A stretch of 64,000 nucleotides of DNA, taken from Enterobacter sp. C2. GTDB lineage: Bacteria > Pseudomonadota > Gammaproteobacteria > Enterobacterales > Enterobacteriaceae. The first letter of the stretch is position 1. The number at the start of each line of letters is the position of its first letter. The translations under genes were made by a program, and so were the position numbers. The stretch is taken from contig NZ_CP082269.1 in the NCBI RefSeq assembly GCF_019880405.1, positions 3,596,001 through 3,660,000 on the forward strand, in the 5' to 3' direction. Positions 51,961 to 61,411 of this stretch are shown here, one piece after another. The notes under the pieces are model-generated. The model had not been told where the DNA came from. It worked only from the letters and a program-made list of their open reading frames with translations, and did no database searches.

Positions 51961-53550
51961 TTAGTGTTCGCGCGTTTTACGGAACTGAACGTCAGGGTAA
52001 CGCTCCTGCGTCAGGTTCAGGTTGACCATGGTCGGCGCGATGTAGGTCAGGTTATCCCCGCCATCCAGCGCCAGCTGGACCTCGTTTTTACGTTTGAACT
52101 CTTCGAATTTCTTCACGTCGCTGCACTCGACCCAGCGGGCGGTCGCCACGTTAACCGATTCGTAGATCGCTTCCACGTTGTATTCGCTCTTCAGGCGCGC
52201 AACTACCACGTCGAACTGCAGCACCCCAACCGCGCCAACGATCAGATCGTTATTGGCAATCGGACGGAACACCTGCACTGCGCCCTCTTCCGAGAGCTGA
52301 ACCAGCCCTTTGAGCAGCTGCTTCTGCTTCAGCGGATCGCGCAGGCGGATGCGGCGGAACAGCTCAGGGGCAAAGTTCGGGATACCGGTGAACTTCATCA
52401 TTTCGCCCTGGGTGAAGGTGTCGCCGATCTGGATCGTACCGTGGTTGTGCAGGCCGATGATATCTCCCGGATACGCCTCTTCAACGTGCGAACGGTCGCC
52501 CGCCATAAAGGTCAGCGCGTCGGAAATCACCACATCCTTACCGATACGCACCTGGCGCAGCTTCATGCCCTTTTCATATTTCCCGGAAACGACGCGCAGG
52601 AACGCCACGCGGTCACGGTGTTTCGGGTCCATGTTGGCCTGAATTTTAAAGACGAAGCCAGAGAACTTCTCCTCTTTAGCTTCCACTTCACGGGTATCGG
52701 TTTTACGCGGCATCGGCGTGGGCGCCCACTCGACCAGACCGTCCAGCATGTGGTCAACGCCGAAGTTACCCAGCGCGGTACCAAAGAACACCGGGGTAAT
52801 TTCACCGGCGAGGAAGAGATCTTTATCGAACTCGTGAGACGCGCCCTTCACCAGCTCCAACTCATCACGCAGCTGTGCGGCCAGCTCTTCACCTACCGCA
52901 ACGTCGAGATCCGGGTTATCCAGGCCCTTAACAATACGGACCTCCTGGATGGTGTGCCCTTTACCGGTCTGGTAGAGGTAGGTTTCATCTTTATAGAGAT
53001 GGTAAACGCCTTTAAACAGCTTGCCGCAGCCAATCGGCCAGGTAATCGGTGCGCAGGCAATCTTCAGCTCGCTCTCTACCTCGTCCATCACTTCCATCGG
53101 GTCGCGGATGTCGCGGTCGAGCTTGTTCATAAAGGTCAGGATCGGCGTATCGCGCAGACGGGTCACTTCCATCAGCTTGCGGGTACGATCCTCAACCCCT
53201 TTCGCGGCGTCGATAACCATCAGGCAGCAGTCCACCGCCGTCAGGGTACGGTAGGTATCTTCAGAGAAGTCTTCGTGCCCCGGGGTGTCCAGCAGGTTCA
53301 CCAGGCAGTCGTGATACGGGAACTGCATCACGGAGGTGGTAATGGAGATACCACGCTGCTTTTCCATCTCCATCCAGTCGGATTTTGCGTGCTGGCTCGA
53401 ACCACGGCCTTTTACCGTACCGGCGGTCTGGATCGCCTGTCCGAACAGCAGCACCTTTTCAGTGATGGTGGTTTTACCGGCATCCGGGTGAGAGATAATG
53501 GCAAAAGTACGGCGCTTGGCCACCTCTTGCAGATAAGGAGACAACGTCAT
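51961..53550 (-). CDS. prfC: peptide chain release factor 3
   Basis: A 529-residue translational GTPase that recycles RF1/RF2 from the ribosome after peptide release. G motifs are SHPDAGKTT (G1), RGISITTSV (G2), [12 protein letters not shown] (G3) and FMNKLDRD (G4). Domains 2 and 3 follow. [14 protein letters not shown] is chosen over an ATG two codons upstream, matching E. coli. It is downstream of yjjG. Confidence 0.97.
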   Translation of the reverse strand: MTLSPYLQEVAKRRTFAIISHPDAGKTTITEKVLLFGQAIQTAGTVKGRGSSQHAKSDWMEMEKQRGISITTSVMQFPYHDCLVNLLDTPGHEDFSEDTYRTLTAVDCCLMVIDAAKGVEDRTRKLMEVTRLRDTPILTFMNKLDRDIRDPMEVMDEVESELKIACAPITWPIGCGKLFKGVYHLYKDETYLYQTGKGHTIQEVRIVKGLDNPDLDVAVGEELAAQLRDELELVKGASHEFDKDLFLAGEITPVFFGTALGNFGVDHMLDGLVEWAPTPMPRKTDTREVEAKEEKFSGFVFKIQANMDPKHRDRVAFLRVVSGKYEKGMKLRQVRIGKDVVISDALTFMAGDRSHVEEAYPGDIIGLHNHGTIQIGDTFTQGEMMKFTGIPNFAPELFRRIRLRDPLKQKQLLKGLVQLSEEGAVQVFRPIANNDLIVGAVGVLQFDVVVARLKSEYNVEAIYESVNVATARWVECSDVKKFEEFKRKNEVQLALDGGDNLTYIAPTMVNLNLTQERYPDVQFRKTREH

Positions 53551-53641
53551 AATCAAATCTTCTTATATAAACGCGGCACCAGGCCGCGCATCATGAAACA
53601 GGAAAATGCGGCTATTTTACCCAGCAATGGGAGGCAGGCAA

Positions 53642-54319
53642 TCAATGTTTACACAGGAGTTGCTCCAGTTCGCTCAACGAAGTCACGGTCCAGGTCGGGT
53701 TGATCCCCTCCGGCAGCGTGCGGTTGTGCGCATTGAGCCAGCAGGTGGCTAATCCGGCATTCATGCCACCCAGAATATCGGACTCGGCGGTATCGCCCAC
53801 CATCAGCACGCGGGAACGCGCGGGATTGCCCGCCTGCTCCAGGGCGTAGTCAAAGATGCGCGGGTGCGGCTTCGCCACGCCAACCTGCTCGGAGATGACA
53901 ATCAGGTCAAAATGGTCGCGCAGGCCGGTGCGCTCGAGGCGAATTTGCTGTAGCGCAGTAAAGCCGTTGGTAATAATGCCCATTTTGCACTTGCCCTGCA
54001 GGGCGTTCAGCAGCGAGACCGCTCCCGGCAGCGGGGCGCAAATTTCGGCCATCGCGTTAATAAAGGCGCTGTTAAGATCGCCTGGCAGCACGCTGAGGCG
54101 GTCTGCCCAGCTCTGGAAACGCTGATGCTGAAGTTGCAAAGAGGTGATAGCGCCGTTCTGGTAATCCACCCACAGCGGCTTATTGACGGCCTGGTAGTCC
54201 TGAAAATCTTCAGCGGTAAAGGTCACGCTGTAGTCGAGAAACATCCGCTGTAGTCCGCTGAATGAGTCGAAGGTAAACAGCGTTTCGTCGGCGTCAAAGA
54301 AGATCCAGTCCCAGTTCAT
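53642..54319 (-). CDS. yjjG: pyrimidine 5'-nucleotidase YjjG
   Basis: A 225-residue HAD phosphatase acting on dUMP/UMP and non-canonical pyrimidine nucleotides in E. coli. The HAD motif is [13 protein letters not shown], where Asp-Ala-Asp replaces the usual form, a YjjG trait. GIITNGF and [12 protein letters not shown] complete the active site. Length equals that of E. coli YjjG. It is 16 bases after rimI, in a holD-rimI-yjjG run. Confidence 0.96.
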   Translation of the reverse strand: MNWDWIFFDADETLFTFDSFSGLQRMFLDYSVTFTAEDFQDYQAVNKPLWVDYQNGAITSLQLQHQRFQSWADRLSVLPGDLNSAFINAMAEICAPLPGAVSLLNALQGKCKMGIITNGFTALQQIRLERTGLRDHFDLIVISEQVGVAKPHPRIFDYALEQAGNPARSRVLMVGDTAESDILGGMNAGLATCWLNAHNRTLPEGINPTWTVTSLSELEQLLCKH

Positions 54320-54335
54320 TACATTACCTTTTTGA

Positions 54336-54776
54336 TTAAAGCGGCAAAGCCATAATTACGGCGTCTTCGCGCCCGTCAGCGGTTGGATAGTAGTTGCGGC
54401 GAATTGTCGCCTCGTTAAAGCCCAGGCTTTCATAGAGGGCAATAGCCGCGCTGTTTGAGGCCCGCACCTCCAGCCACAGCGTCAGTACGTCACGCTTCTC
54501 CAGCTCGCTAATCAGATGCTCAAGCAGCGCACGCCCCAGTCCCCGACGCTGAAACGCGGGATCGACCGCGATATTAAACAGCGTGGCTTCGTCAAGAACG
54601 ACCTGAGTAATGGCAAACGCCGCCAGCGTCTCGTCAACCGTCAGACCCAGGTTCAGGTAGCGTTCACCCTGATTACTGGCGAAGGTCTTTTCGCTCCACG
54701 GAAAAGCATGGGCGCGTTGCTCAATGGCAAAAGCGTGCGTGAGGTCAGCCGTGCTGAGGGAAGAAATCGTGTTCAT
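54336..54776 (-). CDS. rimI: ribosomal protein S18 alanine N-acetyltransferase
   Basis: A 146-residue GNAT enzyme acetylating the N-terminal Ala of S18. The acetyl-CoA loop is [15 protein letters not shown], preceded by LFNIAVDP. The catalytic Tyr region is [26 protein letters not shown] is the start; 19 upstream in-frame codons lie inside holD. Its coding region overlaps holD by 32 bases, as in E. coli. Confidence 0.95.
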   Translation of the reverse strand: MNTISSLSTADLTHAFAIEQRAHAFPWSEKTFASNQGERYLNLGLTVDETLAAFAITQVVLDEATLFNIAVDPAFQRRGLGRALLEHLISELEKRDVLTLWLEVRASNSAAIALYESLGFNEATIRRNYYPTADGREDAVIMALPL

Positions 54777-55158
54777 ACTCGCAGATTTGTCGCCATAGGT
54801 CGGCTCGTGCCGCCGGGTTTGCCCGCAGTTCATCGAGCGCGGGAGAGTGGACGCGTGCGCCTTCCAGCGTCAGCGCCTCGTGAGTACCCAGCAGCCAGCT
54901 GTTACAGCGGCTCTCCGGGGGCAGCATCGCCACGCGGTCGGGCGTCAGCTGCAGCACCTGATCCGGGGTTATCGTCAGCGCCCGCAGGATATCACCCACC
55001 AGCGGCTCGCTGAGCGCCGGAAGCGTGTTTGCCACCATCACCAGACGGATATGCGCGGGCAGTGATACAGCGACTTCGCCCTGCAACGCCGTAGGCAGGC
55101 GCAAAGACCACTGGGTAATGCCCAGCTGCTGTAGCTGCCAGTCGCGTCGGGAAATCAT
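54745..55158 (-). CDS. holD: DNA polymerase III psi subunit
   Basis: A 137-residue subunit linking the clamp loader to chi and SSB. The N-terminal chi-binding/clamp-loader peptide MISRRDWQLQQLGITQW is conserved, and the SLPAHIRLVMVANTLPAL core matches E. coli Psi, the same length. It overlaps rimI by 32 bases and is divergent from rsmC. Confidence 0.94.
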   Translation of the reverse strand: MISRRDWQLQQLGITQWSLRLPTALQGEVAVSLPAHIRLVMVANTLPALSEPLVGDILRALTITPDQVLQLTPDRVAMLPPESRCNSWLLGTHEALTLEGARVHSPALDELRANPAARADLWRQICEYEHDFFPQHG

Positions 55159-55262
55159 AGCGGGTCACTCCTGTAAGTCAGGCGCGCAAATATAGCAAAT
55201 TCGTCGTATCTGCGCCAACAAACAACTATAATCCAGCGCTGAGTTTATTAAGGAGCTGTTTC

Positions 55263-56291
55263 ATGTCTGCTTTAACCCCGGCAAGTGAAGTCTTGCTGCG
55301 TCACAGTGATGATTTCGAAGAGAGCCGCGTTCTGTTTGCCGGAGATATGCAGGACGACCTGCCCGCGCGTCTGGATACCGCTGAGAGCCGCGCCCATACC
55401 CAACAGTTTCACCACTGGCAGGTGCTGAGCCGCCAGCTGGGCGACAACGCCCGCTTTAGCCTTGTGGCTGAGCAGGCCGACGTGGGCGACAGCGATACGC
55501 TGATCTACTACTGGCCGAAGAACAAGCCGGAAGCCCAGTTCCAGCTGATGAACATTCTCTCCCTGCTGCCGCTGGGCACCGATATTTTTGTGGTCGGCGA
55601 GAACCGCAGCGGCGTGCGCAGCGCCGAGCAGATGCTGGCGGAGTATTGTCCGCTGAACAAGGTCGACAGCGCGCGCCGCTGCGGCCTGTACCATGGCCGT
55701 CTGGAGAAGCAGCCTGCGTTTGATGCCGCCGCGTTTGGTGGTAGCTATACGCTGGACGATTTGACTATCCACACTCTACCGGGCGTGTTCAGCCGCGATG
55801 GTCTGGACAGCGGCAGCCAGCTGCTGCTCTCCACCCTGACACCGCACACTAAAGGCAAGGTGCTGGATATCGGCTGCGGCGCGGGCGTGCTCTCTGCGGT
55901 GCTGGCCAGCCACTCACCGAAGGTCCGCCTGACGCTCTGTGACGTCAGTGCGCCAGCGGTGGAAGCCAGCCGCGCGACCCTCGCAGCCAACGGCTTTGAG
56001 GGCGAGGTCTTTGCCAGCAACGTCTTCTCCGAGGTGACCGGGCGTTACGATATGATCATCTCTAACCCGCCGTTCCACGATGGTTTGCAGACCAGCCTGG
56101 AGGCAGCGCAGACGCTGATCCGCGGCGCGGTACGCCATCTGAACAGCGGCGGCGAGCTGCGTATTGTGGCCAACGCCTTCCTGCCCTATCCACAGGTGCT
56201 GGATGAGACCTTTGGCTTCCACGAAGTGCTGGCCCAGACCGGGCGGTTTAAGGTTTACCGTACGGTAATGACCCGCCAGGCGAAGCGTTAA
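55263..56291 (+). CDS. rsmC: 16S rRNA (guanine-1207-N2)-methyltransferase
   Basis: A 342-residue two-domain enzyme: an inactive N-terminal methyltransferase-like domain and a catalytic C-terminal domain (about 165-342) with SAM motif [15 protein letters not shown] and the NPPF motif [10 protein letters not shown]. It methylates G1207 of 16S rRNA in the small subunit. RBS AAGGAGCTG precedes the ATG. The terminator follows. Confidence 0.96.
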   Translation: MSALTPASEVLLRHSDDFEESRVLFAGDMQDDLPARLDTAESRAHTQQFHHWQVLSRQLGDNARFSLVAEQADVGDSDTLIYYWPKNKPEAQFQLMNILSLLPLGTDIFVVGENRSGVRSAEQMLAEYCPLNKVDSARRCGLYHGRLEKQPAFDAAAFGGSYTLDDLTIHTLPGVFSRDGLDSGSQLLLSTLTPHTKGKVLDIGCGAGVLSAVLASHSPKVRLTLCDVSAPAVEASRATLAANGFEGEVFASNVFSEVTGRYDMIISNPPFHDGLQTSLEAAQTLIRGAVRHLNSGGELRIVANAFLPYPQVLDETFGFHEVLAQTGRFKVYRTVMTRQAKR

Positions 56292-56298
56292 ACACCTG

Positions 56299-56323
56299 AA
56301 CGCCGGGCGAACCGGCGTTTTTT
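56299..56323 (+). terminator. rsmC terminator
   Basis: AACGCCGG and CCGGCGTT pair around GCGAA, followed by TTTTTT. Confidence 0.85.
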
Positions 56324-56355
56324 GCATCAGTTGCCCTGTCCCCCATAATTAACTG

Positions 56356-56383
56356 TTGACGAACGGTATAAAACATCTAGAAT
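56356..56383 (+). promoter_or_regulatory. promoter of the tRNA-Leu cluster
   Basis: TTGACG (56356-56361), a 16-base spacer, and TAGAAT (56378-56383) followed by the GC-rich discriminator GCGCCTCC, typical of stringently controlled stable-RNA promoters. Confidence 0.75.
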
Positions 56384-56424
56384 GCGCCTCCGTGGTTACG
56401 ATACTTTAAAAGTATCGATGGTCT

Positions 56425-56511
56425 GCGAAGGTGGCGGAATTGGTAGACGCGCTAGCTTCAGGTGTTAGTGTCCTTACGGATGTGGGGGTTCGAGTCCCCC
56501 CCCTCGCACCA
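56425..56511 (+). tRNA. tRNA-Leu (anticodon CAG), copy 1
   Basis: An 87-base tRNA with encoded CCA, a type II long variable arm, and CAG in the anticodon loop (GCTTCAGGTG). The acceptor GCGAAGG pairs with the 3' CTCGC side. It corresponds to the E. coli leuQPV genes. Its variable-arm loop is TTAC between TCC and GGA. Confidence 0.95.
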
Positions 56512-56540
56512 TAAATCACGATTGATATTGCTCGCACTGG

Positions 56541-56626
56541 GCGAAGGTGGCGGAATTGGTAGACGCGCTAGCTTCAGGTGTTAGTGTCCTTAGGATGTGG
56601 GGGTTCGAGTCCCCCCCCTCGCACCA
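56541..56626 (+). tRNA. tRNA-Leu (anticodon CAG), copy 2
   Basis: An 86-base copy identical to copy 1 except in the variable-arm loop, where TCC-TTA-GGA replaces TCC-TTAC-GGA. CCA is encoded. Confidence 0.95.
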
Positions 56627-56665
56627 ACGAGGCGATATCAAACAGTAAAAAAGTAAGATAGCTGT

Positions 56666-56751
56666 GCGAAGGTGGCGGAATTGGTAGACGCGCTAGCTTC
56701 AGGTGTTAGTGTCCTTTGGATGTGGGGGTTCGAGTCCCCCCCCTCGCACCA
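56666..56751 (+). tRNA. tRNA-Leu (anticodon CAG), copy 3
   Basis: An 86-base copy identical to copy 2 except for a TTT loop in the variable arm (TCC-TTT-GGA). It completes the tandem array downstream of a single promoter. Confidence 0.95.
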
Positions 56752-56786
56752 CTTATCTTGCTCTCCCCGGTACGACCTCTCCTGTT

Positions 56787-57023
56787 TCACCCTAATTTCA
56801 CATTCATTACCACCAGCATTATCCCGCCAATCAGGGCAATACCCGACGGCAACAGCACAAAGTGGCGCAGACGCTTGTGATAGAGCATGACTGGCGTTAG
56901 CAGCAGCCCCGGCACGATGACCGCACGCCAGGCGTCAACAGAGAGATCGGCATACGCCAGCCCGAGTGCAACCAGCCCCGATAAGATCGCTCCCCACCCA
57001 CTTTCCAGCACGCGCTGCACCAT
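56787..57023 (-). CDS. yjjZ: DUF1435 small membrane protein YjjZ
   Basis: A 78-residue hydrophobic protein of unknown function with three likely helices (about 11-28, 33-46 and 57-73), resembling E. coli YjjZ in size, position (between tRNA-Leu and fhuF) and content. RLRHFVLLPSGIALIGG is the most conserved-looking part. It faces the tRNA cluster. The AT-rich 251-base gap after it separates it from the divergent GGDEF gene. Confidence 0.75.
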   Translation of the reverse strand: MVQRVLESGWGAILSGLVALGLAYADLSVDAWRAVIVPGLLLTPVMLYHKRLRHFVLLPSGIALIGGIMLVVMNVKLG

Positions 57024-57274
57024 ACCTTTATCTCCGCATCGATAATGATAACCAATATCATATGATATGTTTTCTCATTTGTCAGCCTGCGGCCATACCA
57101 CTGCGTGAACTTTCTACATCTGTTAATGACAGACATTCATGAAGGTGATAAATTGTGCGCCTCGGAAAATACATAACAATTTATTACTCTTTTCGCGAAT
57201 TTTTATTCACGCGTTATTTCTCATTTTGCCAACCATAACTTTTCATATATTGCAGATTAATAACGACATTACAC

Positions 57275-58339
57275 ATGACAGCACAATCCTGGCATAACCT
57301 CTGTAACAAGAAATATCAATTATCGCTGCGGTTATTCTTGTTTCTCAATGCCGTTTCGGCCCTCTTCTCATACCTGCTGCCGCTGAGCAGCGCCAAGGGC
57401 GTGACGCTGCCGCTCGGGCTGCTCTTCACAGCCAGCGTTGCGCTGCTGCTATGGCATAGATGGCAATCAGAGAAGAAAATAAATATTCCGCTCATTTCGA
57501 TCTTATTTGGCAGCCTGTGGGCGTGGCATGTTAGCGTGAAATATTCAGCTATCGGTCACCAGGAGCCAGCTTATCTTTTAATTGCGTTATTAAGCGTATT
57601 ATTCATTGGGACTATCGCTTTCTCTAACAATATCAGCGCGTTTATCTTGCACTCCCTGCCGGTCAGCCTGACCTGCCTCTGGCTTAGCGACGGTAACGCC
57701 TGGCTACGGGTGCTCTACTGCTTCGCCCTGCCGGTAGTCGGCATCGCCATCCAGCATGTTATTCAGCGGCGTAATGAAAACTTTGCCCAGGATCTGATGT
57801 ACAGGCTGCTGGATGAGCGCAAGACGCTGAATGATTTAAGCATGCTCGATCCGCTGACCGGCCTCTATAACCGCCGCGGCCTGCAAAATAAGCTCGATAA
57901 CCTGCTGGCCCATGATGACGGCAGGCAGTTCGTGCTGCTGCTGGATATCGACCACTTCAAGGCGTACAACGATCACTACGGCCATATGATGGGCGACCAG
58001 GCGCTGATCCGCGTTTCTGCTGCCATCCGTGATGCCGTGCGCTCCCGGGATATCGTGGCCCGCTTCGGTGGTGAGGAGTTTATGATCCTGCTGAGTAACG
58101 TCGATCTGGAGCACGCCCGAACCACTGCCGAGCGCATTCGCCAGCAGGTTTTCGATCTTAAAATCCCGCATATGTTTAATGAGAGCGTGGCAACCAACGT
58201 CACGGTTAGCATCGGTATTGCCCCTCTGCTGGACGAAGATATTGAGGATGCGCTGGGCAAAGCGGATAAGGCGCTATACGAAGCGAAGCATTTAGGCCGC
58301 AACTCTATTCTGGTCAGCGGTGAGATGCAGATGGCGTAA
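57275..58339 (+). CDS. membrane-bound diguanylate cyclase (GGDEF)
   Basis: A 354-residue protein with an N-terminal membrane sensor of about six helices (residues 17-165) and a C-terminal GGDEF domain (about 188-350) making cyclic di-GMP. The active site is RFGGEEF (GGEEF at 265-269). The upstream RSRD (256-259), five residues before it, is the inhibitory I-site. DPLTGLYNRRG and LDIDHFKAYNDHYGH are canonical. All residues for activity are present. It is absent from this position in E. coli, where yjjZ and fhuF are adjacent. The signal sensed is unknown. Confidence 0.9.
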   Translation: MTAQSWHNLCNKKYQLSLRLFLFLNAVSALFSYLLPLSSAKGVTLPLGLLFTASVALLLWHRWQSEKKINIPLISILFGSLWAWHVSVKYSAIGHQEPAYLLIALLSVLFIGTIAFSNNISAFILHSLPVSLTCLWLSDGNAWLRVLYCFALPVVGIAIQHVIQRRNENFAQDLMYRLLDERKTLNDLSMLDPLTGLYNRRGLQNKLDNLLAHDDGRQFVLLLDIDHFKAYNDHYGHMMGDQALIRVSAAIRDAVRSRDIVARFGGEEFMILLSNVDLEHARTTAERIRQQVFDLKIPHMFNESVATNVTVSIGIAPLLDEDIEDALGKADKALYEAKHLGRNSILVSGEMQMA

Positions 58340-58401
58340 ACGCAAACAGACCCGCGTTTAGCGACAAAAATGTTGCGCTTGCGCCTGCCTGTGGTTAGGA
58401 T

Positions 58402-58420
58402 TGGCAATCATTATCATTTA
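58402..58420. promoter_or_regulatory. Fur box of fhuF
   Basis: TGGCAATCATTATCATTTA matches the Fur consensus pattern (GATAATGATAATCATTATC, read on the minus strand as AATGATAATGATTGCC). It lies about 20 bases before fhuF, as in E. coli. Confidence 0.8.
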
Positions 58421-58439
58421 GATTCCGGTCTAACCTCCT

Positions 58440-59228
58440 ATGGCGCAACGTTCCGAACTGCTGGCAAACGATCTGATTTGGCGAACCCCGCTGTACAGCG
58501 CTGCGCCAACGCTTGCCACTGCCTTACGCGAAACAATGTCCAGCCAGCGTCCGCATATGCTGGAGGTTATCCGTCTCGACGAGCCACCGCCGCATCAGGC
58601 GATGACCCTGGCACAGTGGCAGCGCCCCGCCGCGCTGCGCACGCTGCTGGCCGACTACGGCGATCATATCTACCGCAACCAGCCGAATCAGCCTCGCGAA
58701 GGGAAACCGCTTCTCTCGCTGTGGGCGCAGTGGTATCTGGGCCTGCTGGTTCCGCCGCTGATGCTGGCCCTACTGGCGCACGACACTGCGCTGGATGTCT
58801 CCCCGGAACATTTCCACGTGGAATTCCATGAAACGGGCCGCGCGGCCTGCTTCTGGGCTGACGTGCATGCCGATCGCTACACCACGCTGCTAGACGATCG
58901 GGGTCGCATTGAGAAACTCATTGTCTCGGCGATGCTGCCGGTCGTACAGGCCCTGGAAGCCACCGGCGAGATCAACGGCAAGCTTATCTGGAGCAATACC
59001 GGTTATCTTATCAACTGGTATCTGAACGAGATGAAGCCGCTGCTCGGCGATGCCAGAGTGAGCGCCCTGCGCCAGCTCTGCTTTTTCGATAAAACGCTGG
59101 CGAACGGCATGGATAATCCCCTCTGGCGCACCGTGGTGCTGCGTGAAGGCGTGCTGACGCGTCGTACCTGCTGTCAGCGCTACCGCCTGCCGGATGTCCA
59201 GCAGTGCGGCGACTGTACGCTTAAATAA
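58440..59228 (+). CDS. fhuF: ferric siderophore reductase FhuF
   Basis: A 262-residue cytoplasmic [2Fe-2S] protein that reduces iron in hydroxamate siderophores for release. The unusual C-C-x10-C-x2-C cluster motif is complete at the C terminus (C244, C245, C256, C259 in RTCCQRYRLPDVQQCGDC). ALDVSPEHFHVEFHETGR is also conserved. Length equals E. coli FhuF. A Fur box controls it. It converges with the PTS IIC gene, 3 bases apart. Confidence 0.95.
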   Translation: MAQRSELLANDLIWRTPLYSAAPTLATALRETMSSQRPHMLEVIRLDEPPPHQAMTLAQWQRPAALRTLLADYGDHIYRNQPNQPREGKPLLSLWAQWYLGLLVPPLMLALLAHDTALDVSPEHFHVEFHETGRAACFWADVHADRYTTLLDDRGRIEKLIVSAMLPVVQALEATGEINGKLIWSNTGYLINWYLNEMKPLLGDARVSALRQLCFFDKTLANGMDNPLWRTVVLREGVLTRRTCCQRYRLPDVQQCGDCTLK

Positions 59229-59231
59229 CCT

Positions 59232-60575
59232 CTACGCAACCTGCTGACTCTCACCCTCTGCGCGCTGTGACTCCTGCGCCTCCTGCTCCAGAAGCTGCTT
59301 CTCGTACACTTTGAAGAACGGGAAGTAGATCACGGCGGAGACCACGGCCAACAGCACCACAAGGATGGCCGCCCGGTAGTCCCAGCCCAGCGCCCAGGCT
59401 GCACCAATCGGTGCCGGTGCGGTCCAGGGAACAACGGCAATGACCCGCCCAATCAGATCCATTTTCATTGCGCCCCAGGCAATCACCGAGTTAACCAGCG
59501 GTGCGAGCAGGAAGGGGATAAAAAAGACCGGATTCATGACGATAGGCGTGCCGAAGATAACGGGCTCGTTGATGTTAAAGAAACTGGGAACGATGCTGAG
59601 CCGCCCAATCGAGCGCAGGTGTACGGAGCGGCTACGCAGATAGCAGATCACCAGTCCCATTGTTGCCCCGGAGCCCCCGACCACAATAAAGAACGTCCAG
59701 AACGCCTCCATAAAGATGTGCGGCAGCGGCGCGCCTTGCGCCAGGGCAGTCTGGTTCATCCCCAGGTTGGTTAACCAAAACATCTGCAGCATGCCGGAGA
59801 CAATAGCCGCCCCGTGAATGCCCGCGAACCACAGCAGGTGGCCAATCAGCACCGCCAGCAGGATGGCAGGCAGCGAGTCAGCGGCGGCCACCAGGGGTTT
59901 AAACAGCGCCATAATTGCCTGTGGGATCAGCACCGAGAACTCTGACTGGATAAACAGGCTCAGCGGGTAGAGCGTTAGCACCACCACCAATACCGGGATC
60001 AGTAGATCGAACGAGTTTTTGATCATCGGCGGAACCTGATCCGGCAGGCGGATACCGATGTTGTGCGCTTTTAAAAAGCGCATCAGCTCCACACAGTATA
60101 TGGCGACCAGGATAGCGGTAAAGATCCCGGTGCCGCCGAGGCTATGCACCGGCAGCGCACTATCGGTTTTTGGCGCTGCTACCAGCAAGAACGCCATCAG
60201 CGAGAGCATGGCGCACATAAAAGGGTCGAGCTGGTGCGACTTTACGTAGTGCTTGCCGAGGTTGTAGGCGATAGCGGCACAGATGTAGATCGACATGATC
60301 CCCATGGTCATGTCGAACGGGGTGAGGATCCGTCCCTCATACTGCTTGGCCAGATCGAGCCAGCCGCGCGCGAAGCCCCAGGTGGTATCCGGTGAAAACG
60401 GGGGATAGGCAAAAATAAGCAGGAAGGATCCGACAATCATAAAGGGCATTGCCGAGATAAAACCATCACGAATTGCCATCACATGACGCTGAGCAGAGAT
60501 GCGTCCGGCGATGGGGCTGACATAATTTTCAACAAAACGGAAGATCAGGTTAAACGCAGCGTGGTTGGCAGACAT
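59232..60575 (-). CDS. PTS lactose/cellobiose-type EIIC permease (orphan)
   Basis: A 447-residue membrane subunit of a sugar phosphotransferase system, of the lactose/cellobiose (CelB-like) class. It has about 10 helices, the motif FNINEPVIFGTPIVMNP (about 345-361) and WFAGIHGAAIVSGMLQMFWL. No IIA, IIB or phospho-glycosidase lies nearby, so it must work with subunits encoded elsewhere. The start MSANHAAFN is chosen for GGAGAG spacing; a 42-codon upstream extension is unconvincing. It has a LacI-type double palindrome in its upstream region. Sugar unknown. Confidence 0.87.
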   Translation of the reverse strand: MSANHAAFNLIFRFVENYVSPIAGRISAQRHVMAIRDGFISAMPFMIVGSFLLIFAYPPFSPDTTWGFARGWLDLAKQYEGRILTPFDMTMGIMSIYICAAIAYNLGKHYVKSHQLDPFMCAMLSLMAFLLVAAPKTDSALPVHSLGGTGIFTAILVAIYCVELMRFLKAHNIGIRLPDQVPPMIKNSFDLLIPVLVVVLTLYPLSLFIQSEFSVLIPQAIMALFKPLVAAADSLPAILLAVLIGHLLWFAGIHGAAIVSGMLQMFWLTNLGMNQTALAQGAPLPHIFMEAFWTFFIVVGGSGATMGLVICYLRSRSVHLRSIGRLSIVPSFFNINEPVIFGTPIVMNPVFFIPFLLAPLVNSVIAWGAMKMDLIGRVIAVVPWTAPAPIGAAWALGWDYRAAILVVLLAVVSAVIYFPFFKVYEKQLLEQEAQESQRAEGESQQVA

Positions 60576-60642
60576 TTTGGCTCTCCGGTCAGGCGAAATA
60601 TGGAATGGCAAAATGAGTATCAGTCTCCGATCTGTAGTGTGC

Positions 60643-60663
60643 AACCGGTTACTGTAACCGGTT
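60643..60663 (-). promoter_or_regulatory. LacI/GalR-type operator pair upstream of the EIIC gene
   Basis: AACCGGTTA (60643-60651), CTG and TAACCGGTT (60655-60663) form a 21-base dyad that holds two AACCGGTT cores 12 bases apart. Such cores are typical of LacI-family sites (AscG, GntR and IdnR types). No LacI-family gene is in the window. Confidence 0.6.
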
Positions 60664-60730
60664 TCCGTGATTGTGAAGAGGATCGATAATCGGCCTGCCA
60701 CCCTGTGTATAACCAGGATTTACCTCACAG

Positions 60731-61411
60731 TTAGGCCGTTATCCGCCGTTGGGGTGCGTCGGGCTCATTTAGCGTTTTTCGCATATGTATAAGAATGTCC
60801 GCAGCATAGAGCAGCTCTGCATCGTTACGTACGCCCAATTTCGCCATAAGACTAAGCTTATAGGCACGAATGGTTTTAATATTCCGTCTGAAGTAGCGGG
60901 CAATATCCACAACCGAATAGCCCTGCGTGGTACAGAAAATAATATCGCGCTCGGTCTGGCTCAGCACCTGATCATAGCTGTAATACCAGAGGTTGAGCAC
61001 GTTACTGTCCTGCTGCTGGCTCTCGTTGAGCCACGTCCACAGCTGCCGCTGCACCAGCTCCAGCGGCATGGTTTTACTGAGAATACCGTGCAGGGAGGTA
61101 GGCGAAAAATCACTTATTAGGCGCTCCTCCATCTGATTCCCAGCCAGAACAATACGCTGCCGGTCGGGGTAATTTTTCTCCATATGATTTAACGCTCTGA
61201 GACAGGTTAGCCTCTCTGTTCTGATCCCCGATAGTGAATAGATAAGTGAAATGCAGGGAGCCCATACCATCGCACTAAGGAACGTCGCATAATCTTTAAA
61301 AAAGTGAAAGTGGAAATGCGCTGCCTCTGGAAATAGCTGGCTTAGTCCAGTTTCGCTTATGGCACATCGCTCAATAATGGCGACGTGTTTGCTTTTCCTA
61401 TCTGTTTCCAT
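60731..61411 (-). CDS. bglJ: LuxR-type regulator BglJ
   Basis: A 226-residue relative of E. coli BglJ (225), with a degenerate receiver-like N-terminal half and a LuxR HTH (about 150-210): LSQTERDIIFCTTQGYSVVD and FRRNIKTIRAYKLSLMAKLG. In E. coli BglJ with RcsB relieves H-NS silencing of bgl and other loci. Its start overlaps yjjQ by 55 bases, with GGAGATGACGAACA as ribosome site inside yjjQ. The similarity is clearest in the HTH and weaker before it. Confidence 0.85.
   Translation of the reverse strand: METDRKSKHVAIIERCAISETGLSQLFPEAAHFHFHFFKDYATFLSAMVWAPCISLIYSLSGIRTERLTCLRALNHMEKNYPDRQRIVLAGNQMEERLISDFSPTSLHGILSKTMPLELVQRQLWTWLNESQQQDSNVLNLWYYSYDQVLSQTERDIIFCTTQGYSVVDIARYFRRNIKTIRAYKLSLMAKLGVRNDAELLYAADILIHMRKTLNEPDAPQRRITA

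Noticed and set aside
51964..53703. A 579-codon plus-strand frame opposite prfC
   Set aside because: It is the antisense shadow of prfC, with biased composition and no motif.
56425..56751. Triplicated array considered as a CRISPR-like repeat or phage attachment duplication
   Set aside because: The repeat unit is a full tRNA gene, spacers are 29 and 39 bases of unrelated sequence, and no integrase or prophage gene lies near.
56672..56890. A frame starting MAELVDALASG within the third tRNA-Leu
   Set aside because: This is the familiar spurious translation of leucine tRNA genes that is often mis-annotated.
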